Below, piece by piece: positions 24,738 through 38,000 of a stretch of DNA of 64,000 bases. Positions within the stretch are counted from its first letter, which is position 1. Each line of letters opens with the position of its first letter. Source of the stretch: Chionis minor (lineage: Eukaryota; Chordata; Aves; Charadriiformes; Chionididae); NCBI GenBank assembly GCA_013398295.1, contig VZSF01011129.1, positions 227,190 through 291,189 on the forward strand, in the 5' to 3' direction. The notes under the pieces were generated by a model. The model searched no databases. It was not told the DNA's origin and saw only the letters and a program-made list of their open reading frames with translations. The position numbers and the translations under genes are program-made.

Positions 24738-25101
24738 AGGAACCAGGATAAATCAGGGGAAAAAATAGCAATCATATTTTATTATAAATGTAGTAGTGCT
24801 AAGTGCTAGTTCCTCACATCCAATTACATGGACTGTTGTGGTATTTCCCAAAAACAAAGATGACACAAGACAGGGAAATTGGCTGACTTTAGTCAGTTGA
24901 CAGCTAGCTAACAGCCAGCAGTAAGGATAGAAACCATTTGAGCCCAGGGGTTTAAAGTGCTAAAGCCTGCATTTGTGTCTGCTTTTTATTGTCTAATGCA
25001 TTTGTACCACTCTCCAAAATACATCTTATGTGCAGAAAACTTGCTGTATTTTATTTTCATCTTTTTATGATTCGTTTTTAAGCATCTTTGTTTTTTTCAA
25101 G
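24738..25101. other. non-coding stretch upstream of the exon-like segment
   Basis: Plain AT-rich DNA ending in a pyrimidine-rich tract (CTTTGTTTTTTTCAAG) that forms the candidate acceptor at 25100-25101. Confidence 0.5.
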
Positions 25102-25197
25102 GTTCAGGTGCATGATGACACAACTTTGGCACAATTACAGACGAGTCTGCTAGGTGACGGGGAGGCAATGCCGATGACCGAGGCCCCGCTGGATGGA
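25102..25197 (+). other. best exon-like segment: 32 codons with acceptor, donor and CpG enrichment
   Basis: A good acceptor (TTTTTTTCAAG) and a near-consensus donor (GGA|GTAAGC) flank exactly 96 bp, open in only one frame, phase 0 at both ends. The predicted peptide contains VQVHDDTTLAQLQTSLLG and GDGEAMPMTEAPLDG, which looks acidic and disordered. About six CpGs fall in 96 bp (ACGAG, GACGGGG, CCGATGACCGAGG, CCCGC), far above the neighbourhood, as expected for constrained sequence. No family is recognised. Phase matches the candidate at 39108-39258. Alternative explanations are a conserved non-coding element or a chance open frame. Confidence 0.35.
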
Positions 25198-25261
25198 GTA
25201 AGCACGTCAGCAGATCTAGAACTCAAATGTCTGGGAAAAAAAACAATGTGCTTTGGGCTAC

Positions 25262-25331
25262 ATCCAGCCCTGGTAAATATAAGGGCAAATTCATTGAAGG
25301 GTCTGGTGTTACACCAGTTTTGCCAATAAAG
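25262..25331 (+). repeat. probable ancient SINE-like repeat remnant
   Basis: Phrases ATTCATTGAAGGGTCTGGTG and TTACACCAGTTTTGCCAAT resemble the 'cattgaagtctggtgtta/acaccagtttt' blocks of the same old repeat seen at 15.97 and 24.63 kb. Confidence 0.4.
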
Positions 25332-27419
25332 AGATTACCGGAAGAGTTCCAGCTACTTAAAATGCAGAAGCTCACGTAATAAGACAAGCTACCACGATGT
25401 CTGCCTGCCTCTTCACTGAATATCACATTATATTAAGGCTATTACTCCTCCTCTTCAAAGCCATCCATCAGATTAGCCTAAACTACCAGGGATGACCTCC
25501 CAAGAGTTCTCCAGTCCACTGAGGTCTCTAGAGTCAAATATAAAAACTGGAGTTAGGAATACAGAAAGCTCTCCTGACCACTCACTCACAATGATGTGTC
25601 TCCTTCCTCAAAGAGATGAGCTCTTCTGGGAATCCCAGAATTTTCAGATCAAAGTATAAAATCCACCCCTTAACGTGGTCTTCCCTCAGAATAAAAGATA
25701 AAGGATCCTGATGTTGAGGAGGTGATGAGAGAGCTATGGGGCTTTTTAATGTGTTTACTTTTAGAGCCTGGAATGCGTTCACACAGCACAATGCTGGAGT
25801 GTGGCAAAACTGCTTTAGCAGGCAGGGAGGTCATTAATGACATGCTTCTGCACTGGGAAGAGACTAAACAGGGGTGAGGCATGGAGGGATGAGGGACTGT
25901 GTCTCACTGCAGTTTAACCGTAACAAGAGACTTGGTGGTCTCCATCTTACACTGTGCTCAGGGTGGTCTGCGTAAATTAGCAGGACTGGCTTTGGCTAGT
26001 GAAGTTTTTCATTCTATGCTTCTCTCAGATAAAAGGTAAATTTTCAGATTCAGAAGCTGTGATGTGATATTTCCTGTGCTATATATTTGATTTCTTATGC
26101 AGAGATTGCTTGTGAAATACAGAGGATAAGTAAGTTTTATTATGCTGTTTATTAGATCTTACTGTACAATTTTGAGTATAGTCACACACTCACTATATAA
26201 TTTGTCTATATATATTCATCCACTCCAAAACAACTGAGCCTCCATGGTGCATGTGCAAAACAAGGATTGTCTGCAAGAACTTTTAAAGTTTCAGCATTTC
26301 TGCTGCTGACATCAGTAAAAGTTTAGTAAGCTCCATGTAAATCACTTAAACTATATATGACTAGAAAGAGTGTTGTAACAAAAGGCCAGTGTATTGACAA
26401 AACAGTAAACTACCCTGATGACTAAGACTGTGCTGCTATTACCTCGCTGAGCCTTAGTTCCGTCTTTTCTGTAAAGTGGCAATTTTGCAAAAATTTACCT
26501 CTCATAGTTAGCAGTCATGAGCAGGTTTGAACTCCTACTCCGCCGCCTGTGGAAAAGCAGCGCATCCAAGACAAACTGAGGTGTGTTTACACTACGGGCT
26601 GCTGTTGTGCAAAGGTACCTCTACAGGCTCTACACACACCCAAGTAGTCTCTGCGCTTATTTAAACCATTTTTAAAAGTACTTACTCTAGAATCAGTATC
26701 TTGCCCCGGCAAAACAGCTTCTGACATTTCGACTCCTTTCTAACTTACTAATTGTCAAATAGACATAAACATGAAATTAGATTTTAGTTTATTCTGTTTT
26801 GTCCATCTCGGATTTTTGTTCTTTATATCTAATTATAAAGAACTGGTTTAAGTGAAGGCCTTGAACCCGCAAAATTGAACCTGCTTAGCCTTGTCTTCCC
26901 GATTAATCCATCTGAACATCCCTGGGGTTTCCGAGGAGCACCCAGTCAGGCACATACCTGCATGTTTGCAGGTTTCAGGCCTCCACTGTCCACATATTTG
27001 CATCATCCATCTCTGTTTACATACATTACTTGTTATATCTCCTCTAAGATTTAAAGTGAGTCTGCATCCCAGATATATAATTAAACTATACACTGGACTA
27101 AAACCTAATTTCAGGTAAGCCAGCATAAAATAAGAGCTGTGCAATTGCGATGAGGCTGCTGGTTTCACGTGCACTTCTTTGGATTTTTACTGGTGGTGTA
27201 GAAATTAAAATCTGGCCTATAGTAGCTATTGTTTCTATCCTGAAAAAAGCCTTCTCCACAGCTATTTTTCCTTCACATTGATAGGGCAGTAAATAATCAC
27301 TTAACCCATAAAATGAATATGGTACATGAAATACTTTGTCTTTGTATGCTTGCAATGTATGTAGCCTAATACAAGTATAGAAATGGATTAGACATTCCTC
27401 TTTAGTTAAGAGATATATC
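25332..27419. other. non-coding stretch, nothing recognised
   Basis: Open frames at 26848-27174 (minus) and 26891-27118 (plus) overlap each other and have no splice support. No repeats of note. Confidence 0.5.
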
Positions 27420-28060
27420 GGTGCATAAAGTCACAGTCTGGGTTCATTTAGCCTTTTCATTTGTAGTGCTCCATATTACATGAGTGCAGATCTATTTGAA
27501 TCTCTTTAATATTCATGATCCTCTCACCAGTCTGAGTGAAAGAGATAAAGCTTTTGATAGCAATCTCAGCAACTTGATTAACAATGCACTAATCATCACT
27601 ACCATTGACCTGATTCAGAAATGTTTTCAATTCATCCATCACTTTATAACCAAAGATGATTGCATTACCTTACCATTTTTTATTTAAATAAAACCACATG
27701 ATCTGTAAATATCTTGCCATTTTACTAAATGCACCTTGGTACCAAATTAATTTATTTTTAAAACTAAATACCAAAATGACCTATAATAACCAATTAGGGC
27801 AGGAGCATAGGGAAAGCGTATCACAAGTGGTCTGCAATAAAATCAATTCACTTTGACTTCACATCAATAAATGTTAAATTGTGCCAAGGAATTAATTTTG
27901 CAATAAATTGTTATTGTTGTTATAAAATCTAACTAACGCATATTACCAGGAGTAATTATCCATATATCAGAATGCATTGAATGTAGAGTGCACACTATAA
28001 TTACTCCCAAAATTGCTTATCATTCAAATGGTAATTTTAGGGATAATGTTTCTTTAACTA
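27420..28060. promoter_or_regulatory. candidate conserved non-coding element, TAAT-rich
   Basis: Over about 640 bp the sequence is complex rather than simple, has almost no CpG, and is packed with homeodomain and SOX-type words: TTGATTAACAATG, GGAATTAATTTTGCAATAA, AGGAGTAATTATCC, ATAATTACTCCC and GGTAATTTTAGGG. AGTAATTAT (about 27950) and ATAATTACT (about 28000) form a spaced inverted pair. This composition is typical of deeply conserved developmental enhancers in gene deserts. Conservation itself was not tested. Confidence 0.4.
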
Positions 28061-28502
28061 TAACTTTATAAATTTCATCTGAAATTTATTTTTTAGGGTT
28101 TTTTTCTTCACTTGGTACTGCAAAGAAAACAGAAAATGGACTGTGAAAAATGCAACAGAAAATAAATATGCTAACATAGTTTAATCAGTATTTCTTACTT
28201 TTATATGTAATTGCTGAATGTTGCAACAGTATTAGTAAAGTAAGAGAGCTCATTTTGAGTGGCATTTCCTTCATGAGTGCTAACTGGAATCTCCAAGCCT
28301 AGTCACAGCAATAGGTAGAGTATAACATTACAAAAGATATTAGCATCCAGCTCTGTGTGAATATAAAACCTGTATTGGTCATTAAGTGCTATCATTAGAT
28401 ATTAAACTTTTTTATTGTCCTAATATTTGTGTTCAGCCTGAAGTCCACTCTCACCGGGATTTGATTCAGAATTTTGAAACTGTCAAAATGATCACCAAAT
28501 AG

Positions 28503-28519
28503 AAAAAAAAAAAAAAAAA
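28503..28519. repeat. A17 homopolymer
   Basis: Uninterrupted run of 17 A. The sequence before it is not recognisable as a retroposed mRNA or SINE. Confidence 0.95.
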
Positions 28520-31500
28520 CCTCTTAATGATTTGTACACCTAGATAGATGAAGAGTTTCCTGTCCTGCTAACGTTTTGCAAGCCATGAATATCATTCCTA
28601 AGGTGCACTGAGAATTATTCAAGACTAGGACAAACTAAAGCAGTGTAACTCCACAGACAGTTATCCTAGTGGATGGGTAATTCTAATTTAGGATGTAGAA
28701 AATCTAAGTGGAGATTCAAGCCTCTATACTATTTTGCCTTTTCTAGACCTGTAACCATTCCACAATGCAGATATTACCCTGCTTTTAATAATTTTTAAAT
28801 ACTATGATTAAATAGGGTGGATCATTACATGTTTGTAGTTATGATGACTGTTTTCAGCTCACCTGAAGCATTCTACTTGTGTCTGTTGCTTTTTTCTTTT
28901 TTTATTTTTTTAGGTGCGCTAACAGCATCATATATCTGAAGTTCCAAACTCCCCATGTAGCAGAAGAATACAGCTGAAAAGACGTCAGTATTTTGTATAA
29001 CTGGGTCATCAGGCATGGAACCATTAGTATCTAGGTACAATTCCTAACAGTATCCAGTTGCTTTTTCATGGATTAAGTCTAAGTTAGTGACGCTTGTTTA
29101 GTTTCATTGTCACTATTTGAACTAACTCAGAAAATGTTGGCAGTCTCTGTAGACAGGGCAGGGATTCTGAATGATTTTATTCATGAAACTGGTCACTGAT
29201 GTTTAGACATAGTTACAATTATAAAAAAAGAAGAGATCAGGGAAGACAGCAAAGCTGGTGGTGCTGTGTGAAGGTCTTCCATGCAATGGGAACCTCAGTC
29301 TATGCAACTGCCATTGCTGTCTTTTTCTGCATATAATAACTACAAAACTGAAAAGAACGGTGATACAGAAAACTCCTTTACACATTCAAAATAAATTAAG
29401 ATGATTATGAACTTGGTTTGATGATGAACTTTGTTTTTTCTTCTTATGAAATAACACTATTCTGTAGAATATATGTTTTATGCTACCTTATTTTCATAAC
29501 CACGTATAGTATGTGGCAACCATATATAGTCTCAAATTAGACAACAGAAAAGCTTTTGCAAAGTATTTTAGAAAGATAGCTTTTAACAAACAATTGTGAA
29601 GTGGCATGTGATTCTGTGGGAGCTAATGAATTTGTAGTTTCATCAGAAATCATTTGTGAAAATAACCAAATCACTTGTTTTTCAAATGTCTGTAACACAC
29701 ATCCTGAAGATGTAAGAGAATTTGCTAAAATTTCCTTTATTGCCTTAGGTTAACTGCTGATGTCTAAAAACCCAATGTGCTAGCAGGAACCCAATCATTA
29801 GCAAGAACTGATCATGAACATGAAAGTGCACCTTCCTTTTGGAACTGAACAACACATTTTGTAATGATGAAATGGATGATCTCTTAATTATTCCCCGCAT
29901 TTTGTAGTTCTGAGAAACATTTCAGTAATGAGCACAACATTTGAAAACTCCTGGAATTGCATTGTGAAAAAGTTCTGCATAACTGGGTGCATGGTACTCT
30001 CTCGTACTTCACTTTTATACCCAGCCTAAGCCCACCAAGGTAGGTCCCTGTCCAGGTCAATCCAACCCTCCAGGAGCACACAGAGATGTTATCTGAAATT
30101 ATACACCTACAGTAGATAAAATTTATTGATATGACTTTTAGTGTATTTTCTTTTTACATTTTTTTCTTGATACTATTCCTTACAGAAAGTTTTAACTCTG
30201 AGATGCCCAAGGTTTTTGTAAACCAGTTGCTCTTAAATACTTTTGAAGATCCTGACACAATAAATCATAGGAATATTGAAGTGATATCTTGAGGATGAAA
30301 TACAAAGAAAAAAGTAAAAAAGTTAAGATATCCACCTGATGTATATACTACTTAAAATAAAGCCTCTGCGTGTGAATTAGCTAAATGTACTTTTCACTTC
30401 TAGTAGACGCTTCTGATTTGATTGTTTTGTAGGTTTGAAAAATAGTTTCTTTTCATACTACTTTTAAGGCCCTTCTGAAGTGAATCATTTTTATCCAGTG
30501 ATTTTTTTAATAGATCATCTAGATTTAATTTTGATAAAGAAAAATGTGTATCAGCCATTAATACGAAAATACATGGCCTAGAGAAATGTTATTTTAGAGC
30601 TGTTTGCCTTTTAAATTGTAGCAGTCTGTATATCTATTTGTCTAGACTCCATCAAGGGGACTATTGTAGCTGGAGGCATTGGTTTGAAGAAGACTAAAGG
30701 GCTACATCATGTCAAAGCTTCAAGTAGGAATTATTGCCTTTCTTGCCTCAGTTCACAGCTGTATTATGTCACCAAATCACATCACAGTGTAATCAAAGAT
30801 GAATAAAATATTTTTTTTCTTTACCTTAAACGCTTTCCCTGTCAATTACAATCAAAGGACATGATTTCAGGTCTGTCAGTTTGCTGGGTTCTCTCCTACT
30901 GATGACTCCAAAACTGTAATCTGCTAAATATAAAATGAATCAGAGAAGTCTTAGAATGATTCTGCTATTAAGAAGAAGAATGTTTTTCTCCCACAGGGGA
31001 CAGGAAAGTAATTGGTCTTTAAAGAATGAAATCAAAGATGTTAAAAAATGACCTTTTTTGGTCCTTTCCTCTCCACCTTTGGCTTTTGGGTTTTTTTCTG
31101 TGCTAAACCTTCCACCTTTCAGTACTCTCCTCTTAAGAAGATAGGCATAAGTATTCTAATCAAATCTGTCCAGTTTTGTGTGCCATTAGAGTAAACATTT
31201 AACTGACATGTTGTTTGCTACATCGTACCTTTTTTTCCCCTCGTATTATTGTCGATTAGGTGCTTTATAATGGGCAGGCTGTACGCCTGCTGCAACTCCA
31301 ACTTCTAGGCAGTTTACTGGCTTGATTACATCATTAACCATAATCAAAAACATCTCCCCAGAATGATTTTAGCTTGGTAGTAAGGATTGCTTCCTTTGAT
31401 CTCAGTAGCATCATTTTACGATAGGTTGCTCCTCATTTACACTACAAATGCTGGCAAAAATGGAAGTGGTATCTTCACTAGTAATACCAGATAAAATATG

Positions 31501-33731
31501 CCAGCTGCTTTCATCGATGAACAATCACTTTTTTCTTGTAAGTAAAAGTATTTATATACACATGTATCTGTATGTGTTTGTGTGTGTTATGCTGTGTACT
31601 GCAATTTCCTAATGTATAACCTTCTATTATATTCAACAACACGTCCTTTTTCAGTATTAAAAATGTGGTAAAAAGCATGTCATTGGACTGCAGCCTTGCA
31701 AAATGTTTTCAGTCACAGCAAAAAATTTCATTACACCTGCACTGCTTGCATATAGTCCAGAACTTTATTTTAGTGCCCTGTAGTCTTGCCAGAAGCCTCA
31801 TAGATGGCAGATTTAGTTTCTATGATTTCTAATGACATCTGTCCTTGCTATAAGGCTAGTTCAATAGTTATAGCTCCTATCAGTTGTCTGCACTATGAAA
31901 ACATTGAGTAACCACTCCAAAACTGAAAATCTAGGTGGCAGACCTACCTACTACAGTGAAATTATACATGTGCTATTCTAGAGCACTAACAGCAATACAC
32001 CAGATGCATATAATAAAAATCACGTTTGATCTGTACTGTCTCCAGGACTGAGCTAGAGCTGACCCATGTGGGTGTGACAGACAGAGGATGTTCAAAGACC
32101 ATTATACTGGCAATGCCCTTGATCTCTCCTGTGCTCTTCCTGTCATATTTCACAACTGGGGCTTTTGGTCTTTTACGGTACATCTAAAGTTTACTGGGGG
32201 AAGCTGGGAAGTGTTTTGTGGCCCACAGCATGTCTCAACAGGATAGAAAGGGAAGAGATATTTTGTGGACCTCTCCAAGCAGTGCATCTATGCCTGACTT
32301 CCGGGGATTAGGTTTGGTGTCCCAGCTGGTGCTGTTCAGTCCCGCATCCCTACCTTACTCCCATTCAGCTATTCCATGTACCGCAGGGTGACAGGACATG
32401 GAGGATTTATGTAACCTCTCACCTTCCCCTGTTAGAGCTGGACAGCCAGGAGTCGGGCACCTCCAGCTCCTCTGGATGCCAAGTCCCACTTGCTAGCAGA
32501 TTTTGCAATTGAATGGATTCCCCAAAACCTTATTTCTTTATTACTTTCTTCCCATTTTGAAGCAAAAGTGCTGCACTTTACAAATGTCTAACAGGCACTT
32601 GTCTTCCATATGCTTGCTTGAGGAGCAGTAGAAACGGAAAAGGAAATTAGTGCCGTCTTCTTGTTGGTTAAACCAAGGAAATTTGTTTGATGTTCTTCAG
32701 TTGCTGATATTTTTGTAGATTTAATATAAGCCTGAAAAAAACCAGCATAAAAAAACCTAAAAGCTCAGAATCTGCAGAAATTATTATCAGCTCATGGCAT
32801 CCACAGTAGCAGAGGACTAGGGTTTTCCAATGATACACTTTCCATTTTTAGAGATGCCAATGAATAACGGAAGGGTAGGGACTGGGTCCTTCCTTGGCAG
32901 GTGTTCAAGCAAGCCATGATGTATTTATGTGGATATTCCCTGGCTTTTCAGAAAAAGAAAAACAAATACAATCTCTAGTGGCCAAGTCTAAAATGGTCAC
33001 TGCCTGTAGTAGGATGATGCACGGCACAATCTACAAACATGGAGACACAGGAAGCAGACTGCCTGCATCCATCAACTAGTAAATGCCTCCAGATTAGCAG
33101 AAATATTTTGAAACAGCCAATAATTATAAAAGAGTTGCTTGCCATTGCATAATTATTTTATAAACCACATAACATACAACTGTTACTTAGTCACAGAGGC
33201 CCTCTTCACACTGTACCATATGGCTAATGGCTTCTATCGCACATCACACCATACTGAGTATTCCTTCTCATCATACTGTATTGGCTACTGTCTCAGTTTG
33301 CTGCTAATGTCTGTGTTACCCTTTCACTGCATGTTTATTTTATGAAATTGTGGCATCTGTTTTTGGTGTTTATTCTAAAATGACAAAGTGCTACATTTCC
33401 AGCCCTAGCTTGAAAATTACCTCAGTATTAATTTCCCAAGGTAGATTTAAAAATATATTTTTGTTGTCTTTTCCCCGAGTCTCTGACAAACAACTTTTGA
33501 CCTTTCTTGCATTTTGATTTAAAGCAAGGGGGGTTTTTGTTTATTGAACTTTGTTCCTGAATGACTTGCACTGTGTAATATTGGATCTTTTCTTTCCGTT
33601 GGTGACAACCATGCTTCGCCTACACTGACAAAGCTGCCAAAAATATTAAAATATAAATAGCCTTCTTTTTCATTCAGCTCCCAAACACCTTCATAATCTT
33701 TTCACAGCTAATATCTAACTCTAGTATGAAA

Positions 33732-33766
33732 GCCACACACAAAGACATCAGGGCCACACACAAAGA
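33732..33766. repeat. 14-bp direct repeat
   Basis: GCCACACACAAAGA occurs at 33732-33745 and again at 33753-33766, separated by 7 nt. Simple local duplication. Confidence 0.75.
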
Positions 33767-34940
33767 ACATTTTTCAAAGTTTCCGTGACATCATAGCAGC
33801 TGTGCAATATAATTTAAAAACAAAAGAATTAAGTACAGAGATGGTAAACTATGTGTTAAACTTTCTTAACAACAGTTTGAATGAGTGATTAGAATTGGAA
33901 TAGCCCTAGAGATTTTAATTTTGTGTCATCAACCAATGTGTCTGATTCAGGCAAAACATTGATTCCACCCCAGATAGCAACAACTAAAGACACAACTTGC
34001 ATTTGAGGGCCCAGTTCCAGCCAAAGTCACATTTGACACTGGCCAAGTCTATGCTGTGGAACTGGGTCATCTGCAGTCACTCTCACAGACAAATCCTGGA
34101 ATCTCTTCTGCAGCCACAGACACCCCTTCACAACAGAAGCAGCAACAGTCTGTTGGGCAAGACAGCCAGGTCAAGGGTAGCTACAAGGCTGGCAATAGAG
34201 CAAATGTTGTGCACTCACTTCTCCAAGTTGAATCATGCAGAAATGCGGTGGTGACCATCTGTGTGCAAGTGGTGTGCTGTTGGCCCTTGGTGTAAGCCTC
34301 ACTGTGAGACTGTGAAGCCTGGTTTTAACACCTGATCCTGCTCTTGTTAAAGTTGGTGACTTGTTTCCCAGGTACTTCAGAGGGACCAGAATGAGGCCTT
34401 TGGAGGACAATCCAGTTTTGAGTTTCCCAATGTCCATTTTCTTTAATATGAATTGCCCATGAGTATCCCACGGGATGTACCCGGGCAGCCCTGCACAGCC
34501 TGGGGACTGACTCACCCACCAGCTCAGAGCTCACCTCATCTTCCAGCATGGTTTCCCCTACAAATGGCCTGTTCTCTCACCCTGCAGACCAGTACTAAGC
34601 TAAAATCAATCTACTCAGTCTATCTGCTGACAGGTAACACAGTTACAGAGAGCTAATTGGCAAATTCATGCATTTGCAACACTTGGCAAAATTACTCAAA
34701 TTTGTTCAAGTATTTTTGAAGCTGTCTCTGCCGTTCATGGTGTTCCTGAGGCACTTACAGTAACTGATACCTAGGGAAAGAGAAGAAAGACCCATTCCAG
34801 CATGCCAACTCTCTGCTGAATACTGTGTGTAGCAACTACAGAGCCCTAACTGCTTCTTAATAAGTTTTTTAATTGACCTGTTCTAGTTTAAAGTGTCTTG
34901 TGTTATCTTTTGCTTGGGTGTTGTTTTTTTTTTTTTGTAG

Positions 34941-35013
34941 ATGTCACACTGTGAAATTGCCTCAGCGAAGCAAAGACAGAGTGAAACGGTCATGCACAAT
35001 GTGTGCAAACTAA
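34941..35013 (+). other. weak terminal-exon-like segment with spaced cysteines
   Basis: A very strong pyrimidine tract and acceptor (TTTTTTTTTTTTTGTAG) precede 1 leading base plus 23 codons and a TAA stop (35011-35013). The peptide (CHTVKLPQRSKDRVKRSC then TMCAN) has a basic stretch and a C-x2-C end, reminiscent of the tail of a zinc-binding domain, but too short to assign. Its one-base leading phase would fit the two-base trailing phase of 8624-8714 or 50097-50223 (the latter lies downstream, so only the former could join). A second frame starting with ATG is open for 48 codons over the same DNA, which shows how easily frames stay open here. Confidence 0.12.
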
Positions 35014-38000
35014 ACCAGAGGATTCCCATGTATCAGTCTACACATGGAACTGGCTACACATCCAATCAATCATTTGGAAAATGCTAGTAATGCAAAAAGG
35101 GGAAAACATTCTGGCAAGAACAAGGAAGGAGAAAGTGTATGTTAAATGCCTGATGGATAGTTGGAGAACTTTAGATTTTGATTTCATTCAAAATCCTTGT
35201 ATACCTGATTGCAGTTTATTGCTTATTAACATGTCCTAGTGCTTGTTGAATGGACATGATTGCAGTTTTGCCAACTGCGCTGAAACAGAAGCAGGTTCCC
35301 ACAGTAACCTCAGACTAGTATTAGCATGACCTGAGTACTATCATGTGTGCAGATTCATGCAAAAACAAATTACATTTTACTGTATATTTAATAGGAAGTT
35401 CACCCACTTTCCAGTTTACAGGAAATCATTCCATTAAAAAGTTTTTTCTCTATTTTTTTTTATTTTAGCTTTTGCAACTCTAGGGAATTTTTTAAATTGA
35501 ATAAAAAAACCTAACATGATACACTGAATTACACAAATAGGAAGAAAGAAACATCAGGAAAAGGAACTGTTGCAAAATATTTTTTTTCAAAATATTCTCA
35601 GGCAAATAAGGGAAGAATTAAATTCATAATATATTATCCAGACAACCCATCTGGATTGCCAGCATGTCTTTCATGAAATGAAGATTCAAGGAGCCAACAG
35701 GTAATCTAAGCAATATAAACAGTCATCAAATAAAGTACCCTCAAAAGTGAAAATAAGACAGCCTTGTATTTAAATTTGACTAGTGACCACGGGAAAAGTT
35801 TTTTATGTCAGACATTTTGGTCTGCAGAACCATGGAGACGTGCTTTACTGTGTTTGTTGTTGTCACACAGATTATGGAATTGCCCTGTGAAACAACATTT
35901 TACTTTACCTTGTGATTTCCTTTGCATTTACGATATTTCAATTAAGGGTTATTCAAAAGTTATGCCTCATTTCCTTCCCTACCTCCATCTTCAGACTGTC
36001 AAGTATTATTTATTAAGTCTATTATAGTACCACATTGAGACTCTAATCAAGATTTTGGCCCTGCTGTGTTAAACTCTGTACATTATAAAATAAAAGATAA
36101 TCCTTCTCCCAAATTATACATCAACATAAGTGAAAGATGTTAGCATAACATCTCAAGATAGCATAAAAAGAATTTAAGTGAGTTGATCAATGGCCGATGC
36201 AAGCCAGTGGCAGAGCCAAGACTAACATGCCAACTCCAGCCTCCTGGTCCCAGTCAGCAAGGATGTAACAAAAATTACAGTAAAAGTGTATGAGAGAATT
36301 TTTTTATTTTTTTTTTTTGCAATGAAAAGGAAAAGTGTTTCACAGCTTCGTTATTTTTAACAGCTACCTGAATGGTCCCTTTGGACAGACATCTCTTTGG
36401 CTTGCAGAAATAAAGTAGAATGTAAAAGAATGCTTATTGACAGGAGGAAGAAAAACAAAACCTCTTTATGTTAGATAAAAAGTCATTACTACAAGAACAA
36501 ATATCTGTTCTACAGTATCTAATGTTGTTCCCCTTTCGGTGTTTTTTTCTCTACTGTCTCTATTTTTTGGACAAGATGGAACAGAGGGTCCTTGGTCTTA
36601 CCAATCTGGTGAAGCAACAAAGATATTCACATTAAAAGAGGTGTGGTTACCCTAAGCAGGAAAAATATATCCCATTCCAGATGCAGCCTCTAGTGTCTAA
36701 GAGATACAACATTGACTGAGCAGCAGACAAAGAGTAGAATCTGTTACTACTGTGACAAACTAGTTTTACAACTTAAACATATTTTAAGGGAAACTGTATT
36801 TGTTGCTTAGTGTGTTAATCTGAGAGGTATGTCTCAGTGAATTCCTTAGTTTCCTTTAAAATAATGAAAATTAGTTCAGGAAAGTTCCTTCACAATAGGA
36901 GGAGATTTACTGTTGATGATCTTCCTTAACTACATGATGAAAAGGCATCATGAAAGGAAATATCTAGGTTGACATAGTGGACTGGAAATGGCCAAGTCAG
37001 GCACAAACAGCAGCAAGGAGAGCTGGGATGATCACTTCAGACTATTTCCAAATGCAGAGACAGCAAGGACAAAGAAATTCTGCCAGAAAACCATTCCTGG
37101 TCAATAATTCTTGGAGTGGCTCAACTTAGTCAAGAACCTGGAGATAAAATTGGATAAATCTTACTGCCTACAACTAGGTCTAGGCATCTGCATTTAACAA
37201 GAACCTCAAAACCTTTTACAGATGAATTGTGGCTGAGATATATGCAGGCTGAAGAGCTCTTCAGAGTATGTTCCAATGAAAATATTGTCTAAGTACATAA
37301 GCATTAGAGCTGAACAAATAATTCTCGATGAATAATTTATCTGATTGATTTCCTTTTTATTCTCTCCCTCTTCAGAGGCTATGCACGGACAGAACAAAAA
37401 GTATATTGAATTTATTCATTATTTGAAATTATTCACAATCTTGTTCAGTGAATAATTCTAGGCCTGCAAATCCTTTGAACTGCAGACTTTGAGTAGCTAA
37501 TTTGCAGCTCACACCATAAAGTGTGTAATAACGAACTAACTGGCTAGCCAAGCACAGTTTTTAATTGCAAGAGTCTGACATCTGAATGAGTCCTGCTTGA
37601 AATTCAGTTCAGTAAGTGTACAAATGCTCAAGCTAAAAAGTCATTTTTCGCAGGCATTTTCCCTACTTCACTGCAAGTGCTCCAAAGCTGGGTTTGAAGT
37701 ATTTGGAGGATACAATTCACTCAGTTCTGATAGTCCCCTTTTCTTCTAATGAACCTTAGCAATAAATAGATGACCTTATTCAGGAGCACAAACATTCAAC
37801 TTAGTGTAAAAGCGCATACTGATAAGACTAATAAGAAGGTTCATGTGATAATTTTTGCCTTATTAAGAGCTCACGCTAACAAAGAAGAGAAAAGAAAAAA
37901 AACGCCTTGAACAAGTGAAAACACTAAACTGAGTCTGGCAAGTCTCCACAGAGAAATAACCACCAGCATTTTTTGTGCTTTCTTCCTTTCTGCTTTATTT

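Larger units (their letters stand above)
28061..34940. other. long AT-rich non-coding stretch
   Basis: Contains an A17 run (28503-28519), a possible SINE-like trace near 28615-28665 (AAAGCAGTGTAACTCCAC), a TATA/TG-rich patch near 31550-31590 and a small duplication at 33732-33766. At 28915 a long pyrimidine tract and AG precede a 20-codon frame, judged chance. No CpG cluster or supported exon is seen. Confidence 0.5.

Noticed and set aside
28915..28980. Long pyrimidine tract plus AG followed by a 20-codon frame to a stop
   Set aside because: Too short, in a T-rich desert where such tracts are frequent.
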